A program made the position numbers and the translations under genes. Source: Amoebidium appalachense (lineage: Eukaryota; Ichthyosporea). Taken from it: 64,000 nucleotides of DNA. Below the pieces are notes generated by a model. It made no database searches. It was not told the DNA's origin and saw only the letters and a list, made by a program, of their open reading frames with translations. The stretch covers positions 1,178,001 to 1,242,000 of the forward strand of contig CAVNZM010000018.1 of NCBI GenBank assembly GCA_963693365.1, in the 5' to 3' direction. Positions 21,360-41,269 of this stretch are shown here, in pieces (within the stretch, counting starts at the first letter, position 1; the number at the start of each line of letters is the position of its first letter).

Positions 21360-22094
21360 TAGATTAGGTTTACCGCCATGAAAAAAAATAGCATATTCTG
21401 TAATGGAACGTAGGGTGACACCGAGTGAAATCAATACTAATTAATTAAGCAACCTCGGAGTTGGGTAGAGAAGGTATTAATCAAACGGTAAGTGTTATAG
21501 TTGATAGATTAGGTTTACCGCCATGAAAAAAAATAGTATATTCTGTAATGGAACGTAGGGTGACACCGAGTGAAATCAATACCGGCTAATTAATTAAGCA
21601 ACCTCGGAGTTGGGTAGAGAAGGTATTAATCAAACGGTAAGTGTTATAGTTTATAGATTAGGTTTACCGCCATGAAAAAAAATAGTATATTCTGTAATGG
21701 AACGTAGGGTGACACCGAGTGAAATCAATACTAATTAATTAAGCAACCTCGGAGTTGGGTAGAGAAGGTATCTTAGTAATCAAACGGTAAGTGTTATAGT
21801 TTATAGATTAGGTTTACCGCCATGAAAAAAAAAAAAAAAATTCTGTAATGGAACGTAGGGTGACACCGAGTGAAATCAATACTAATTAATTAAGCAACCT
21901 CGGAGTTGGGTAGAGAAGGTATTAATCAAACGGTAAGTGTTATAGTTTGTAGATTAGGTTTACCGAGATGAAAAAAATAGTATATTCTGTAATGGAACGT
22001 AGGGTGACACCGAGTGAAATCAATACTAATTAATTAAGCAACCTCGGAGTTGGGTAGAGAAGGTATTAATCAAACGGTAAGTGTTATATTTTAT
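21360..22094. repeat. Five-copy tandem array, about 147-bp unit
   Basis: Units begin with TAGATTAGGTTTACCG at 21360, 21505, 21654, 21804 and 21950 and are 145-150 bp long. Each contains CCGCCATGAAAA (GAGATG in the last), GGAACGTAGGGTGACACC, TAATTAATTAAGCAACC and a final ACGGTAAGTGTTATA. Differences are small indels, mostly in the A run. The longest frame per unit is very short, so a protein role is unlikely. Confidence 0.95.
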
Positions 22095-22253
22095 GGTCTG
22101 AAAGGAAGGGAGGGGGGAGGGGGGGGACATTTATGATCGCACAATGAAACGCTATGCGATTAGCCATGTGTGTACTGTAATGTATACGGTTTTCTTTTTA
22201 TTTTAGTTTTTTGTTTTATTTTTGTTTTATTTTTTTTTGTCGTGTTTTTTTAT

Positions 22254-22298
<45 letters not shown>

Positions 22299-23102
22299 GG
22301 CTGGAACCACCAACCGTTACATGGGCCAAACAAAGATGAAATAGTCAGACAGCTTGACCGAAAGTGCACGGAGATTTATTGAATCCACCCCCTCCCTTTC
22401 CCCCCACAAACACATGCCTGCGCGCGCGCAAAATGCAGCCACGTACATGCATATAGATCCCCCTTAATATTTGGCGGTGTTCCACCCATTCGGGCTCGGA
22501 ATTTTGGTGAGTCAAAACCAAAGATCTTCGAACACTAATGCTGTCTGTAAATTAAATATCAAGTCTAGGTGAACAAAGAACCCACCAGCACGGGCCAGCA
22601 AATCCATCATAAGACCCCAACAAAGCCATTTGTGATCAGGGGGGTTTTTCATTCCGTGACCAACTGACATGCGATGTACTTACGTGCTCGATGTAGTCAA
22701 AGGTTTACGAATCGCGAAAATCCCCATATCCAAAAAAGGAAGCTCGATTAATATTGTTTTTGGCAAGATGAGGAGATACATCCGTGAAGCAACCGTTTAC
22801 AATCATCTTTTGGCACGTGTACATGGGGAGATGGATGCGTTGAATTTGATTGGATCCCGCTGCTGCCCTAGTAGGTGGAACGTGTTTACTGTCTGGATTA
22901 TCATTGGCTGATCCTGCACCACACCATATATAGCTGATGAATCGCCATATATGGTAAAACCTAGGTGCTTCCTGCCGTTTTCATTAAAGTTGCACGTGAT
23001 TGAGTGGGACTTGAACTACTGTGTCGATATTTCATCTGAGCCTCGGAGGGGTAAAGGGGAGGAGTGGGTAGGGAGGAGGAAGGAGGGGGTGAGAGGGGGG
23101 GA

Positions 23103-23106
<4 letters not shown>

Positions 23107-23188
<82 letters not shown>
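23107..23188. repeat. G homopolymer (about 82 nt)
   Basis: The longest G run in the window, in intergenic sequence, followed by AGCCGGGGGAGG. Its true length is uncertain because such runs are hard to sequence. Confidence 0.85.
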
Positions 23189-23189
<1 letters not shown>

Positions 23190-23721
23190 GCCGGGGGAGG
23201 AGGAGAGACACATGTAGAGAGATATATCGAGGTAGAGAGAGTTAGAGAGATGCCATTGGAGAGAGAGAACTTCACAAGGCATTATGTCACTTATGTGTAC
23301 GCCGGTTAAAGAACACGGTGTTCTATGGTAGATGAGCAGCGAGTCCTCAAAAGTGTGAATTTTTCAGTTGCATGCATGCATGGGCTGCCTACTGAGCTGA
23401 TGTTTGGCTGCGGCTCCACAATCCCAAAAATATTAACGAACCTAACTGCTAATACAGCTTAATTGTAAAGTTACTGAGGAGGGTAAAAGAGGGGGAAGTT
23501 GATAGAATGGGGAGATGTGAGGTGTGAGGAAAGGTAGGGGGCCCGGGAGAAGAGGTTGGGGGGGGTGGGGGGGTGTAGTCGGCTGGGTGATGGCTGGGTG
23601 ATGGCTGGGTGGGTGGGTGGGCACGGATGGAGGTGGTGGAGGGGAGGAGGAGGGGTGGTGTGTGGTGTGTTGGGGGAGGGGGGAGGGGGGAGGGGGGGGA
23701 GGGGAGGGGGGGGGGGAGGGG

Positions 23722-23822
<101 letters not shown>

Positions 23823-26114
23823 AGGGGGAGGGTGGGAGGGGGCCCGGGGGGGGGGGGGGGGGGGGGAGCGTAGGGCCCCGATCGGGAGGGGCTGGTACGT
23901 TTTTAAAAGACAACGGTGTGTGGAGTTATCAACGTGCCAAGGTTTGAACAATATGAGTTGATCATGAAAAAATACCGTTCAGGCAGTATTCAGAAAGAAG
24001 AACTCTTTTTTGTACCGGCAGCCATATTGTGTTGTTGTGATGTAGAATTGAATCGAAATTCTTAACGTGCACACAAGAAACGAATTGAACCGCATTTGGA
24101 TAGCGGTTATTTGTGGCAATTGGTACAATTAAAACTATACCTGGAATACCACAATCGCATTTCAATGGACCAATTATTCACGCGCAATCTGACTGGATTA
24201 GCCATAAATTGAAATTTGGGCTGGAAGTTTTCGCACGTGCACAAAAAAAAAGTTTTTATAAAACAACTAAAAACTTTGAATATCACTGATGGTAAAGCCG
24301 GATAGGAGCGACCACAGACCAGCACCCTGACATGATTAACCCATTATGTGAAACCGAGATATATATTGCATTGGCCAGGTCGGTATTTCATGGTTGCCTT
24401 AAATAGCGTGAGCACCTTTTCCATGTAGAAGTTCAGTGCGGATCTCTTGCTGGGAGACGGGGGGAAGGGGAAACACGGGTGGACTGGGAGGGGGACAAGG
24501 GGGGGGGGGGGGGGGGGGTTACACACGTGAAAACGGTGCAGTGGAGCGAAGGGTGGCATGAAGGAACATTTACGTGACACATTGCAAGTAGGTATTGGGG
24601 TGGGGGAGGGGGGGGGGGGGGGGGGAGGGGCAGGGAGAGGGAGAGAGGGGGGGGGGGGGGGGGGGGGGACGGGCTGGTATCATGTGATGTGTAGAGTTGG
24701 GGAAGGGGAAGGGGGGGGGGGGGGGGGGTTGGTTTGGGGAAGAGGGGAAGCCCGGGGAGGGGAGGGGGGGGGGGGGAGAGAGGGGGGGGGGGGCGGGGGG
24801 GGGGGGGGGGGGAGAGGGGAGGGGGCAGAACAAATTAGGCACAGGACGTGTTGCGGTCGAATGCCATTGGGTGGAGTGGGCATCACAGAAGAGTGGTGGC
24901 AGTGCATGTGGGTGGATGGATGGACAGGTATCTTCATGGCAATGTGTGTATGTGTGTGTGTATTTGGGGGGGCAGAGGGAGGGGGGAGGGGGGGAGGAGG
25001 GGGAGGGGGGAGGAGGGGGAGGGGGGAGAAGGAGAAGGAGGGCCCCCCGGGGGGGGGGGGGGGGGGGGGGGAGGAGAAGGAGAAAGGGGGGGGGGGGGGG
25101 GGGGGGAGGGGAGGGGGGGACACATGGCAGGCATGTGCTGTGGGCGAATGTGCGTGTGCGTACGCTGTCACAGTGCGTACGGGTGTGCGCGTGTTTGACA
25201 ACAATTATGCTTGTGTGCGCAAATGCGTGTGTTTGCATTTGTGTGTGTGTGTGTGTGTGTGACGTGTGTGTGTATAAATACGTCTGTAAATACGTGTGTG
25301 TGTGTGTGTTTGTGTTCGGCATGGTGTAGGTGTGTGGGGGTGATGGGCTCGGGAGAGGAACACCACGTGCACAGCAGCCACACACATACACGACATGCTT
25401 TGAATCAGACAGACACACCCTCCCACCCCTACCCCCACACGCTTTTATCATATTAGGGGTTTATTTGCAGCAGACAGGGTACACCACACGGTGGCCAATC
25501 AAATTCACCGCTGCCAATTCACAAAGCAGCAAATCAGATCACAGAATTTGCCTCCAAACACATTCAACCCATGAAAGGTGGGCACAAAATACCACACCCG
25601 CTCATCACGAGGATTCTTGCTGTCCTATTGGGTCAAAATCAGCATACAGGGCAAAACGGTTGAATCTGATTAGCCAGTCAGTCACGTGCCACCTTCCATT
25701 TTTGGGAATGCACTTTGTTCGCTAATGCTCTAAGGACGCAGTCCATCGCGCGTGTCTTTAACCGACCGGCCACGACACAACCAGTCGTCCGCCAGAGCAG
25801 ATTAAAGCATCCTCTGCTATCTATGTTTTCCTAAAAAGGAAATAAGCACGGAATCAACCAAAAATTGGTTGGAGAGTAAATAAGAGAAAAATGGGAGAAG
25901 GGGGGACAACCACCCTAAAATAGTTCAGCAAACTGGTTAAGTGGAGGGGATAAAAACTGAAACAGCCATGTCTACTTGTTAAGCACTATGTACAAAGAAA
26001 CTATATCCATCCTAACGACAATAAACACCCATCATATCTTTAGACACACACACAAATACATCACATCTTGTCATTAGCAACGGGTATTCGCTACAGGGCC
26101 AAGGCCCGGGGACC

Positions 26115-26160
<46 letters not shown>

Positions 26161-26576
26161 AGAAGAAGAAGAAGAAAGAATACAAAACGGAGAAAAAGAA
26201 AATCAGGTATATTATAAGCCAAGACGATTTCGTGCACCTGCACACTACCTCATTTCTAGCGCCAGGCAAAAAAAAAAAAAAAAAGAAACAAAAAACACCC
26301 AAAACCACCGCCGCCGATAAATTTCAAAAGGCAACCCGCAGCCCTTCATCGTTTCGTCAAACATTCAACCCCATCCCTCCTTTTTCACCCACAATCTCCT
26401 TTTTCCTTTGCCTTGTCCCGTCGCGAGCTTCGTTCGCCCTACAGCCAGCCACAAAAACATATCCCCAAACCAAACCCAACCCCCCCCCCCCCAACCCCCC
26501 CCTCCCCCCCCAAAAAAAACCCCAAAAACAAAACAGAATCGCAGCCAAGGAAAACCAAGAACAGCACACCCTTTCC

Positions 26577-32918
<6,342 letters not shown>

Positions 32919-35540
32919 TTTTTCTCGATAAAAACAACGAACTATGGTCGTATAATGTGAAAGAGAAGTATATTACAGCTATCAAAAACCCATATAATAA
33001 TGACTCGAAATAATGCACCTGATGTGGGTACGTCACAGAAGTTCTACTTCGAGCCCACTACACGAAGAAAAGTGAGAATTCAACCAAAAAAAAAAGAGAA
33101 ACTTCGGGAAAGAAGGAAAAAGTCCCCCTTCACGACCGACTATACCTAGAGCAGAGATATATACGTATGTGCTTCTACCTACTCTGGTGGTCACCGGGAA
33201 AGATGTGTGATTTAGATCGTACGATTTCTAAAGGCGAATTCTAAAGGTGGGGCGAGGCGCTGTGCGGAAAACATTGTGTGACATGTGGACATGTTTTTTT
33301 GCCCCGACTGAGGAAGACAACTGTTGGGGCACATAAATATATCCGGAAATACCGCTGCAAAATTTCGTTCCGATCTTTTCAATGTAGATACTTTGGAAAC
33401 TGGATATACTAGTCGTTTGTGCGAACGAATGTTTTTGATAGCCACAATTCAAAATGGCTACTATGCCTGTGATAATACTCAAGTTCTTTGACTCAATCAC
33501 TCACCATGTAAAGTCGAGCTTCCGCCTTTATGTGTGTGTTTTCTGCACTTGATATTGATCTTTGAAAGAACCACACCACTGCAATCTCATATTCCCGGAA
33601 TTTCAACATAACCTTCTGACGGCTATCAGCGTCGCGGATCAGTGCGATGCAACCGTGAGCCAATCAAAAAAGCAACTGTTAAAGGAGTTATAGAAGGGGG
33701 TAAACATTCCTGGGTGCACGCAATCTCGTGCGCACTTTCGCGCAAAGGTTGTCACACATAGGCAAAATAGACATTAGAAAATACAATTCTGGTGTAAAAA
33801 TAATGTTTTTTATTTCTATTTCATATATGTTTGAATGCTCCATTTGACCTGAAAGCGCTTTTTGTGGATTTGATGTTCTTCACAAAATTGCACGTCCAGG
33901 GCGTGCAAATGGCAGCTGAAGCTTTTTTCTCACACGCCTAAAACGTGAGAGCGCGGCAAACATTCGAAATCCCAATCAGAAAGTGGCATTGTGGAAGGGC
34001 GTGAGCCTGGCGCAGGCTGCAGGCATGCGCTCTCATCAAAATCATACCTTACAACATCTTTAGTAAGTAATATTTATATTATGGACATGCCTTTCATAAA
34101 CAATGTAGTTTACACGGACAAATACACCACTTATCTTCATGGTTCCCTCCCTATTTTTCGATATGGCATAGGTACTTTGGCGATATCGGAGAGCCTGTGG
34201 GCGGCGGTGGCTCGTCGTTCGATTCTACATGAGGCCAATCATTTATGAGCTGTACTGAGCGTACGCCATACATTTTTCCCACGAAGAGGCTTTGCGAACA
34301 GAATAACGATGAGCCACTTCGCACAACATATTTAGGTGCAAAAGTTTGTAACGGTCACACAAACCAAGTAGAACCGTGTGTTGTTGTTGGTATTGACACG
34401 TGATTATTGCTCCGCTCCAGCGCTCATGTTGCCCATGCGTTTCCATGACTTGTGGCCAAGCTTGGCATGCCCTGCCGTTCATGCACCATCCCCATGATCC
34501 CATGATGGCAAAGATTCGGTGATGACAGGAGCCTGAGGAACTAACAACTAGATTGGGTGATGATTGGTGTTGCAGGCACGATTGATTTCAACGTTTCCCC
34601 CCCTATGAACGGTGATCACTGATTACCCATGAAGCACGTGCTTGCCATTGTGGGTTGCAAGACACACGTGGTCTAATGAGTCATGATACTCCAACATCAA
34701 GCAAGATTGGCATGATCTCATGTTCTAATTTGTATTCTCCACACCCTCCCAAAGACTTTTTTTTTTTTTTTTTGAAGAGCTGCTCACATGTGCACGCTAG
34801 TGACCGTGGCATGTGTGCTCCATTCCACATCCAGTTACATGTTGATGAATCCTTCATTGGTTTCTGGCCTCAGGCTGGAGTGGTTTACGTTGTTGTTGTT
34901 CTTCTAAGCCTCCATGACCTGCGGGCCAGCGGTCTCTCCGAAGCTGCACGAGAACATGTGTAAGTGGTGTGTGTTAGTGTTGTTACCACATTATGTTACT
35001 GACCCTTAAAACATGTGCCTGCGGGCAGTGTGCATTCTCGGGGCAGCGGCATTCACAGTGGCGTCTTGCAACATGGTCTCCGATGATCCCTCTCTATCTG
35101 TCCTAGGCCTCCCTGCCACTTTTCGTCCAAATTCGCTCTCACTCATCGTTGAACCTACCCCCCCTTCTCCCCTCCCCCCCCCCCCACACCCTCTCTCTCT
35201 CCCGGTTTTTCTCTGCCCGAGAAACCCCTTTGCTTGGTACAACCCCCAGCCTCCGCTTTCTCTCTCTCCTCTCTTTCTCCGGGCTCTCTGTATTCTTTCC
35301 CCCCTTCCCCCCCCCCCCCCCCCCCCCCCCCATATCTTCTTTTTCCCAACTTTCACTATCGTTATTGGACTCCAATTTTTGATCTTCCACAAATATCTGT
35401 TTGCAAACCGCCCCCAGCAGGGGGGGAGAGGGGGGAGGGGGGGGAGGGGGGGGGGGGGGGGGGCTGAGAGGCCGGGAGGGAAAAAAAAGGTGGGCAGGGA
35501 GGGGGGGGGGGGGGAGGGGGGAGGAGGAGGGGGGAACATA
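32919..35540. other. Region between two minus-strand genes
   Basis: This is the presumed promoter and 5' UTR of the MLX-like gene and the 3' flank of the 35541-41788 gene. It is mostly unique sequence of ordinary composition, with A/T runs near 34756 and C/G tracts at 35155-35535. An ACATG|GTGAGT donor-like site lies at 33504 on the minus strand and could end a 5' UTR exon. No further gene is recognised. Confidence 0.55.
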
Positions 35541-36273
35541 CTACTTCTCCTCCATGAGGCCCATACGCATGCTGAGCTCATGCAGCTTGTATGCATTCTC
35601 AAGATCCTCCACAACCATGCTCAGCATCTCGGACCGTGCCACCGCCATGTCGGCTGCAAAACCCCCCCGGACCATCGAAATTTAGACTTTCTCGATCTAT
35701 CATTCGCCTTCTTGATGCCTTTATAGCATACTTCGCTGGTGTGTATGGTGTCTATACCCTTACCCCCCTCCCCCTCTCCTCCCCCCCCCTCCTCCTCTCT
35801 CCCCTCTCCCCCGACCCCCCAACCCGTCCCACTCCCAAGTTCAGGCTGATGGTCTCTCTTCACCTGAACGAACAGGCTAAATCACCATGACACGTGCTAC
35901 CCACCGGCGTGGCTGGGGTGATACCCTGGGCAAAGTGTGTACATATAGTTAGGACTCTTATATGTGTGTTAGTTTAGCTACTAGCATCGTAGCACCCTAG
36001 CTAGAGTACTGTCGGTGCTGGGTGGAAGACGGTAGTTCCCCCTGAGGTCCCCTAGGGGTACCTCCGGGAACAAAACGGGATAAAAGAAAAAAAATAAAAA
36101 TAAAAAAACAAAAAACCTGACACGTGCACTACAGTAGTGGCGCTGTGCCTCCCTTAGAGACATAATCTACGTATGCACTCACGCGCACGCTCACTGACAT
36201 ACATACACTTTACTACGCATAAGGAAAAAAACGTACACGCACACACCATAGCACACAAAGGGCAGGTGCCAGG

Positions 36274-36308
<35 letters not shown>

Positions 36309-37713
36309 CACACACACACACACACACTTACACACACACACACACACACGTACAGACGTACACACACACGTACCCATAATTTCCTCCGCCTGCTCGAGCA
36401 TCTCCTCCGCCTCTGCACGCATGTCGTCAAGCAGGCCAGTCCACTGGATGAAGTCCTCTTCTGCACGTGCACGTGCAAAGTTTTGCAATCAGTATTCCAT
36501 ATCAATGAGAAATTGCTGTGCAATAAGTACCGTATTGAATGTGTGGATTAAGATACAGAGAAATACAACACAGAGCTACGGGGTTTGTGCTAATACCGAA
36601 ATACGTGGTACGTGCAGTATATTTTTCTTTTAGGGGAAGAAGACGAGGAGGGATGGGGGATGGGGGGATGGTTTGCATTGGTTAAGAAACCAGCCTAGTC
36701 GCACATGGATTAAAAGGCAAGGTATAATGTGTTCGCCTCATTGAGAAACTAGGCACTGGTTAACCTGTTTTTTTTGGGCAATTGTTATGTTTCTGGTGGC
36801 GCGCGCCCGTGTGTGTGTGTATGTGTGTGTGTGTGTGCGTGTGTTTATTCGCCGATGACATTGAACAGTCTACCTTCGGTAGGAATGGATGACAGTGCAA
36901 AGCAAACACAACAAAAGTGTGTTGTGCAACTTGAAGCCATTGAATTACGGGAGGGCAGTGTGGTACGTACCGTCAAAGTCTTCTGTGCGGTTGAGGTCAC
37001 CTAGGTCGTCTGGGGTGCACGGAATATACTTCTTCTGCGGGTTGAGGCAAGTTAAATTTTTTCTTTATAAATGGTTGGGCTCTGGGCATGGGAGCGACAG
37101 GAGGGTTGGGAGGGAAATGGAAGGATCGACGTGATGGCCTGTGGTGATCTAGGGGGTTAGAGATCTAGAAGGTAGTCGGAGTTGGCAAGGATGTGTTTTT
37201 TTTTTGTTTTTGTTTTTTTTTTTGGGGGGGGGGGGAGGAGGGGGGGTGGCGGGGGGGAGGAGGGGGCATCCTATATTCTTGGGGCGAAGGGGTGGAGATA
37301 CATGGGGATTCAGATACATCGGGAACATGGTATGGTAGTTTGCAATGGCATGAGAGGGGGCGGAGAAGGGGGGGAGGGGGGAGGGGGAGGGGGAAGGGGG
37401 TTGATTGATCAGACCACTTCCCGGAAGGGGTGTGGGGTAGGTGGGTGGGTGGGTGGGGAAAGGGGGGGGGGGGGGGGGGGGGGGGGAGATAAAACCATTC
37501 CCTCGGGAAGGAAAAATTGGAATGATGGGGAGCACGTAGGAAACGGCGAGAGATGGGGGTGATCGAGGAGAGGAGCAGAGGGTGAGAAAGAGGAAAACGG
37601 AAACGGGGAATATGAGGGAAAGGTGACAGAAGGGGAGCGGTGGATGGAATGAGAAGGGGGAAGCGTGATGGGGGAGGCGGGAGGGTTCCTGGGGGATGAG
37701 GAAGGGGGGATGT

Positions 37714-37745
<32 letters not shown>

Positions 37746-37799
37746 GGGTGAAGGGGGTGGGGGATCCCGAAGGGGTAGGGGGAGAGAAGGGGGAGAGAA

Positions 37800-37833
<34 letters not shown>

Positions 37834-39188
37834 GATATTCTTGCCATCAAATGCTCCAGGTCTTCTTCTTGAACTGAAAAGGCACTGGGGGGCATGTGAT
37901 GGGTGGGTGCAGGTGGGGGCATGGGTTTGGTGGCGACATCAGCAACAGTAGGGGCGGGGAGCGGGTTCGTGTTTGTTGTGTTTGCGGGCTGTGGGGTAAT
38001 GAAGTTAACGTTTCCGGAGGAGGGTATGGGGATGGCGGTGGTTTGGCTGTTTTGGGTGTTGGTGTCGTTGGACTGGGTGGCGCGTTGAGAAAATGATGAA
38101 AGGGTCGTGGATTGGCTCCAGGCGGCTGGTTGGCTGGATTCCTGGCTTGACTGTGTGTGTGTGGTGAGTGGTGAGTGGTGGGTGGTGGGTTGGTAGGAGA
38201 AGGGTGGGGACAGGGGGGAGGGGGGAGGGGGGGCGGAGGGGGGAGGGAGGGAGGGAAGGGTGTGAGAAAGGGGAAGGGGTGGCAAAGGGGGGAGGGGAGG
38301 GGAGGAGGTGGGATGAGGAGAATGGGGGTAGGGGGAGGGGAGGGGAGGAGGTGGGATGAGGAGAATGGGGGTAGGGGGGGGGGGAGGGGGGGGGAGGGGG
38401 GGGGGGGGGGGGGGGGAGGGGTTGGGTCGATGGGTGAGTGAGGGAGGGCGGAGAAGGGGTAAGGAGAAGGTTGGGGGGGTTGGGGGAGGGGGGTGGGGGG
38501 TGGGCTGTATGTATGTGGTGAGTCTTGGGTGGTGGGTGGTTGGTGTTGGGTCGATGAGTGGGTACGGGAATGGTGGCGAAAAATGGGGAGGTGGGGGGGG
38601 GGGGGGGGGGAGGGGAGGAGGGGAAGAGGGGGAAGGGCAGGAGGGGGGCGGAGGAGCGCAGTGTTTGTGCGATGTAGAATTTGTATGTTATATCAAGAGA
38701 TACGTGTCCAAGGAACTACAGTTGGTGGGTCAGGGCAGCAGGGGGACTGGGAGGCCTCAGGGGCAAAGTCTGCGCTTCGGAGGGGACGGGGGGGGGAGGG
38801 GGAGGAGGAGAAGGGGGAAGGGGCGGGGTGTAAGGAGAAGGGGGGGGCAGGGAGGGGACGAAGGGGGGAGGGGGGGGGGGGGGGGGGGGGGGGGTGCATG
38901 TTTTAGGCACGGGGAAATCATTATCGGGGTTAACAACATGTGATACCTTGTTCTGACTGGCCAAGAACGGGCGGGCTGAAAGCAGTAGCGACGGGGCTTG
39001 GGGCTTGGGCTGGCCTGCGGGGGTTTGGGGGGTCTGGGGGGTCTGGGGGGCCGCCTTTGGAGCAAGAACACCGGTGCTGTGGATTTGCGGAAATATTCTT
39101 GTGGTTAGCCTATGTTTGGTTCTTTTTTCACGTTGTTGAAAAGAAAGGGTAGCGTGTGTGTGTGTTTGTGTCTCTCTCTCTCTTCTCT

Positions 39189-39250
<62 letters not shown>

Positions 39251-39387
39251 ATGTGCATGTGCATGTCACAAGTTTAGATGGTGTGTGTGGGTGCCGGTAC
39301 GTGCACTTTGTGTATGTCGGTGTGTGTGTGCTTGTTTGCGTGTGCAGAAGGTGTGTTGATGTGTGTATGTGCGCGCGCGTGTGTGCA

Positions 39388-39426
<39 letters not shown>

Positions 39427-40268
39427 TAATGGTGGTTGTTGGAGAGGGAGTGGGAGGAGGGGTGGGTGGGGGGAATGTTTACCTTATGGGGAATCTCCGC
39501 TGATTTATGGCACCTGCAGGACTGTTGACTCTCACACTGGACCCGACAAAGCGGTTGAGGTTGAACGTGGAACCGGTGGTGCTGGGCACATGTGCTGCAA
39601 CAGAAAAGAGATAGGTTGTGTGGCATCTATAAGTATTTCGTTCATTTTCTTCTTTCCCCAATATCCCCCCCTCCCCCCCCCCCCCGTCACCATCACCACC
39701 ACCGTCACCACCCACCACCCCCAACCACCGCCACCACCTATCCACCTCTTCCCAGCCCAACCTCACACACAACCTCCCCCCCCCCCCCCCCCCCCCCCGC
39801 CCCCACGTCACAGGCATCGTTTTTGCCCTCCTTTTTTTACACAGCCCAAAACCCTTAGTAATTCTCTCACTGCCTTCCACTACTTCATGCCGCCACACGA
39901 TTTTTTTTGCCTATGAGAACAGCAACACTATACAAGTCTGCTTTGTCCCTTTTTGTACGATCTCAAACAATCGCCTGACCTAGTCTCCCTAGCAGCAACT
40001 TGCCCAATAATTATAAACCTCACCCCCCCCCCCCCCTGCCGCCTGTCTGCGCTTCACATTCGTTCTGTCACATAGATCCCTTGGTGGGTCGTCCTTTGAC
40101 ACCCGGTCCTATATAGCCCTCCCCTCCCCCTCCCCCCTTCTCCCCCCCCCCCCCCCCCCCCTTCTCCCCCCCCCCCCGGTCCCCCCCTCCCCCTCCATCC
40201 TCCCCTCCCCACCCCCCACCCCACCCCCTTCTTCCACACACACACACCTCTCTTCCTCTACCCCCTCA

Positions 40269-40303
<35 letters not shown>

Positions 40304-41238
40304 CCCCCCCGCCGCCGCCTGTCTGCGCTTCACATTCGTTCTGTCACATAGATCCCTTAGTGGGTCGTCCTTTGATACCCGGTCCTATATAGCCCTCCCC
40401 TCCCCCCCCTCCCCCCCCCTCCCCCCCCCCCCCCCCCCCTTTTCTCCCCCCCCCGGTCCCCCCTCCCCCTCCATCCTCCCCTCCCCACCCCCCACCCCAC
40501 CCCTTCTTCCACACACACACACCTCTCTTCCTCTACCCCCTCATTCCCCCCTCCCCCCCCCGCCCACCCCCCCGCCCCCCCCCCAGAAAAAAAGAAAAAG
40601 AAAAAAAAATCCTTCCAGCCACCCTCCCTCTCTCGCCCGTACCTTCCACTCCCTCCGATCTTCCTCTTTTTGTGACCCCTCAACCGTCAGGAAATGACTG
40701 TGCATCATTCACTCCCTCTCCTAAACAAATATCCGTGAATTCAATGGCACATTTTCCACGACACCCCCTTCATCATCATCACCTTTGCCCCCCTCCCCAT
40801 CCCCCCCCCCCCCCCCCTTTTTTTTTTTTCCTGACTTACACACACGTATCACCAAAACCACCACCACACCGCCACAGTTTCCCGTTTAGCAAACAAAAAA
40901 CTTCAACTACGTAGGTCACCATTCCATAAATGCAACGAGAAACATACATGTGGGTGTTTGTAGTGGAGTTTGGGTCGATACGGGAGTGTTTGCCGTGGGG
41001 AAGGTAAGGGTGGGCTGTGTCTTTTCTGTTGCATTCTGCTGTTTGCTGGCAGGGGTGGTGCTCGGTGCAAATTTGGCCTTGGACTGCATGTCGTGGGTGG
41101 GGTCAGGGTGGGGTGGGGTGGGTGGGTGGGTGGGGAGTGGGGGGTAGGTGGGAACAAAAAAAGAATCTATTTTTTTAATGGTTTTTCTTCAGTCACCCCA
41201 CACCAGTCCCCCCCCCCCTCCCTCCCCCCCCTCCCCCC

Positions 41239-41269
<31 letters not shown>

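Noticed and set aside
21360-22094. CRISPR-like array
   Set aside because: Units are 145-150 bp and repetitive throughout with no variable spacers, and the host is a eukaryote. It is a simple tandem repeat.
22669-22911. 80-codon plus frame
   Set aside because: Protein-like in places, but with no domain, no splice context and no neighbour support.
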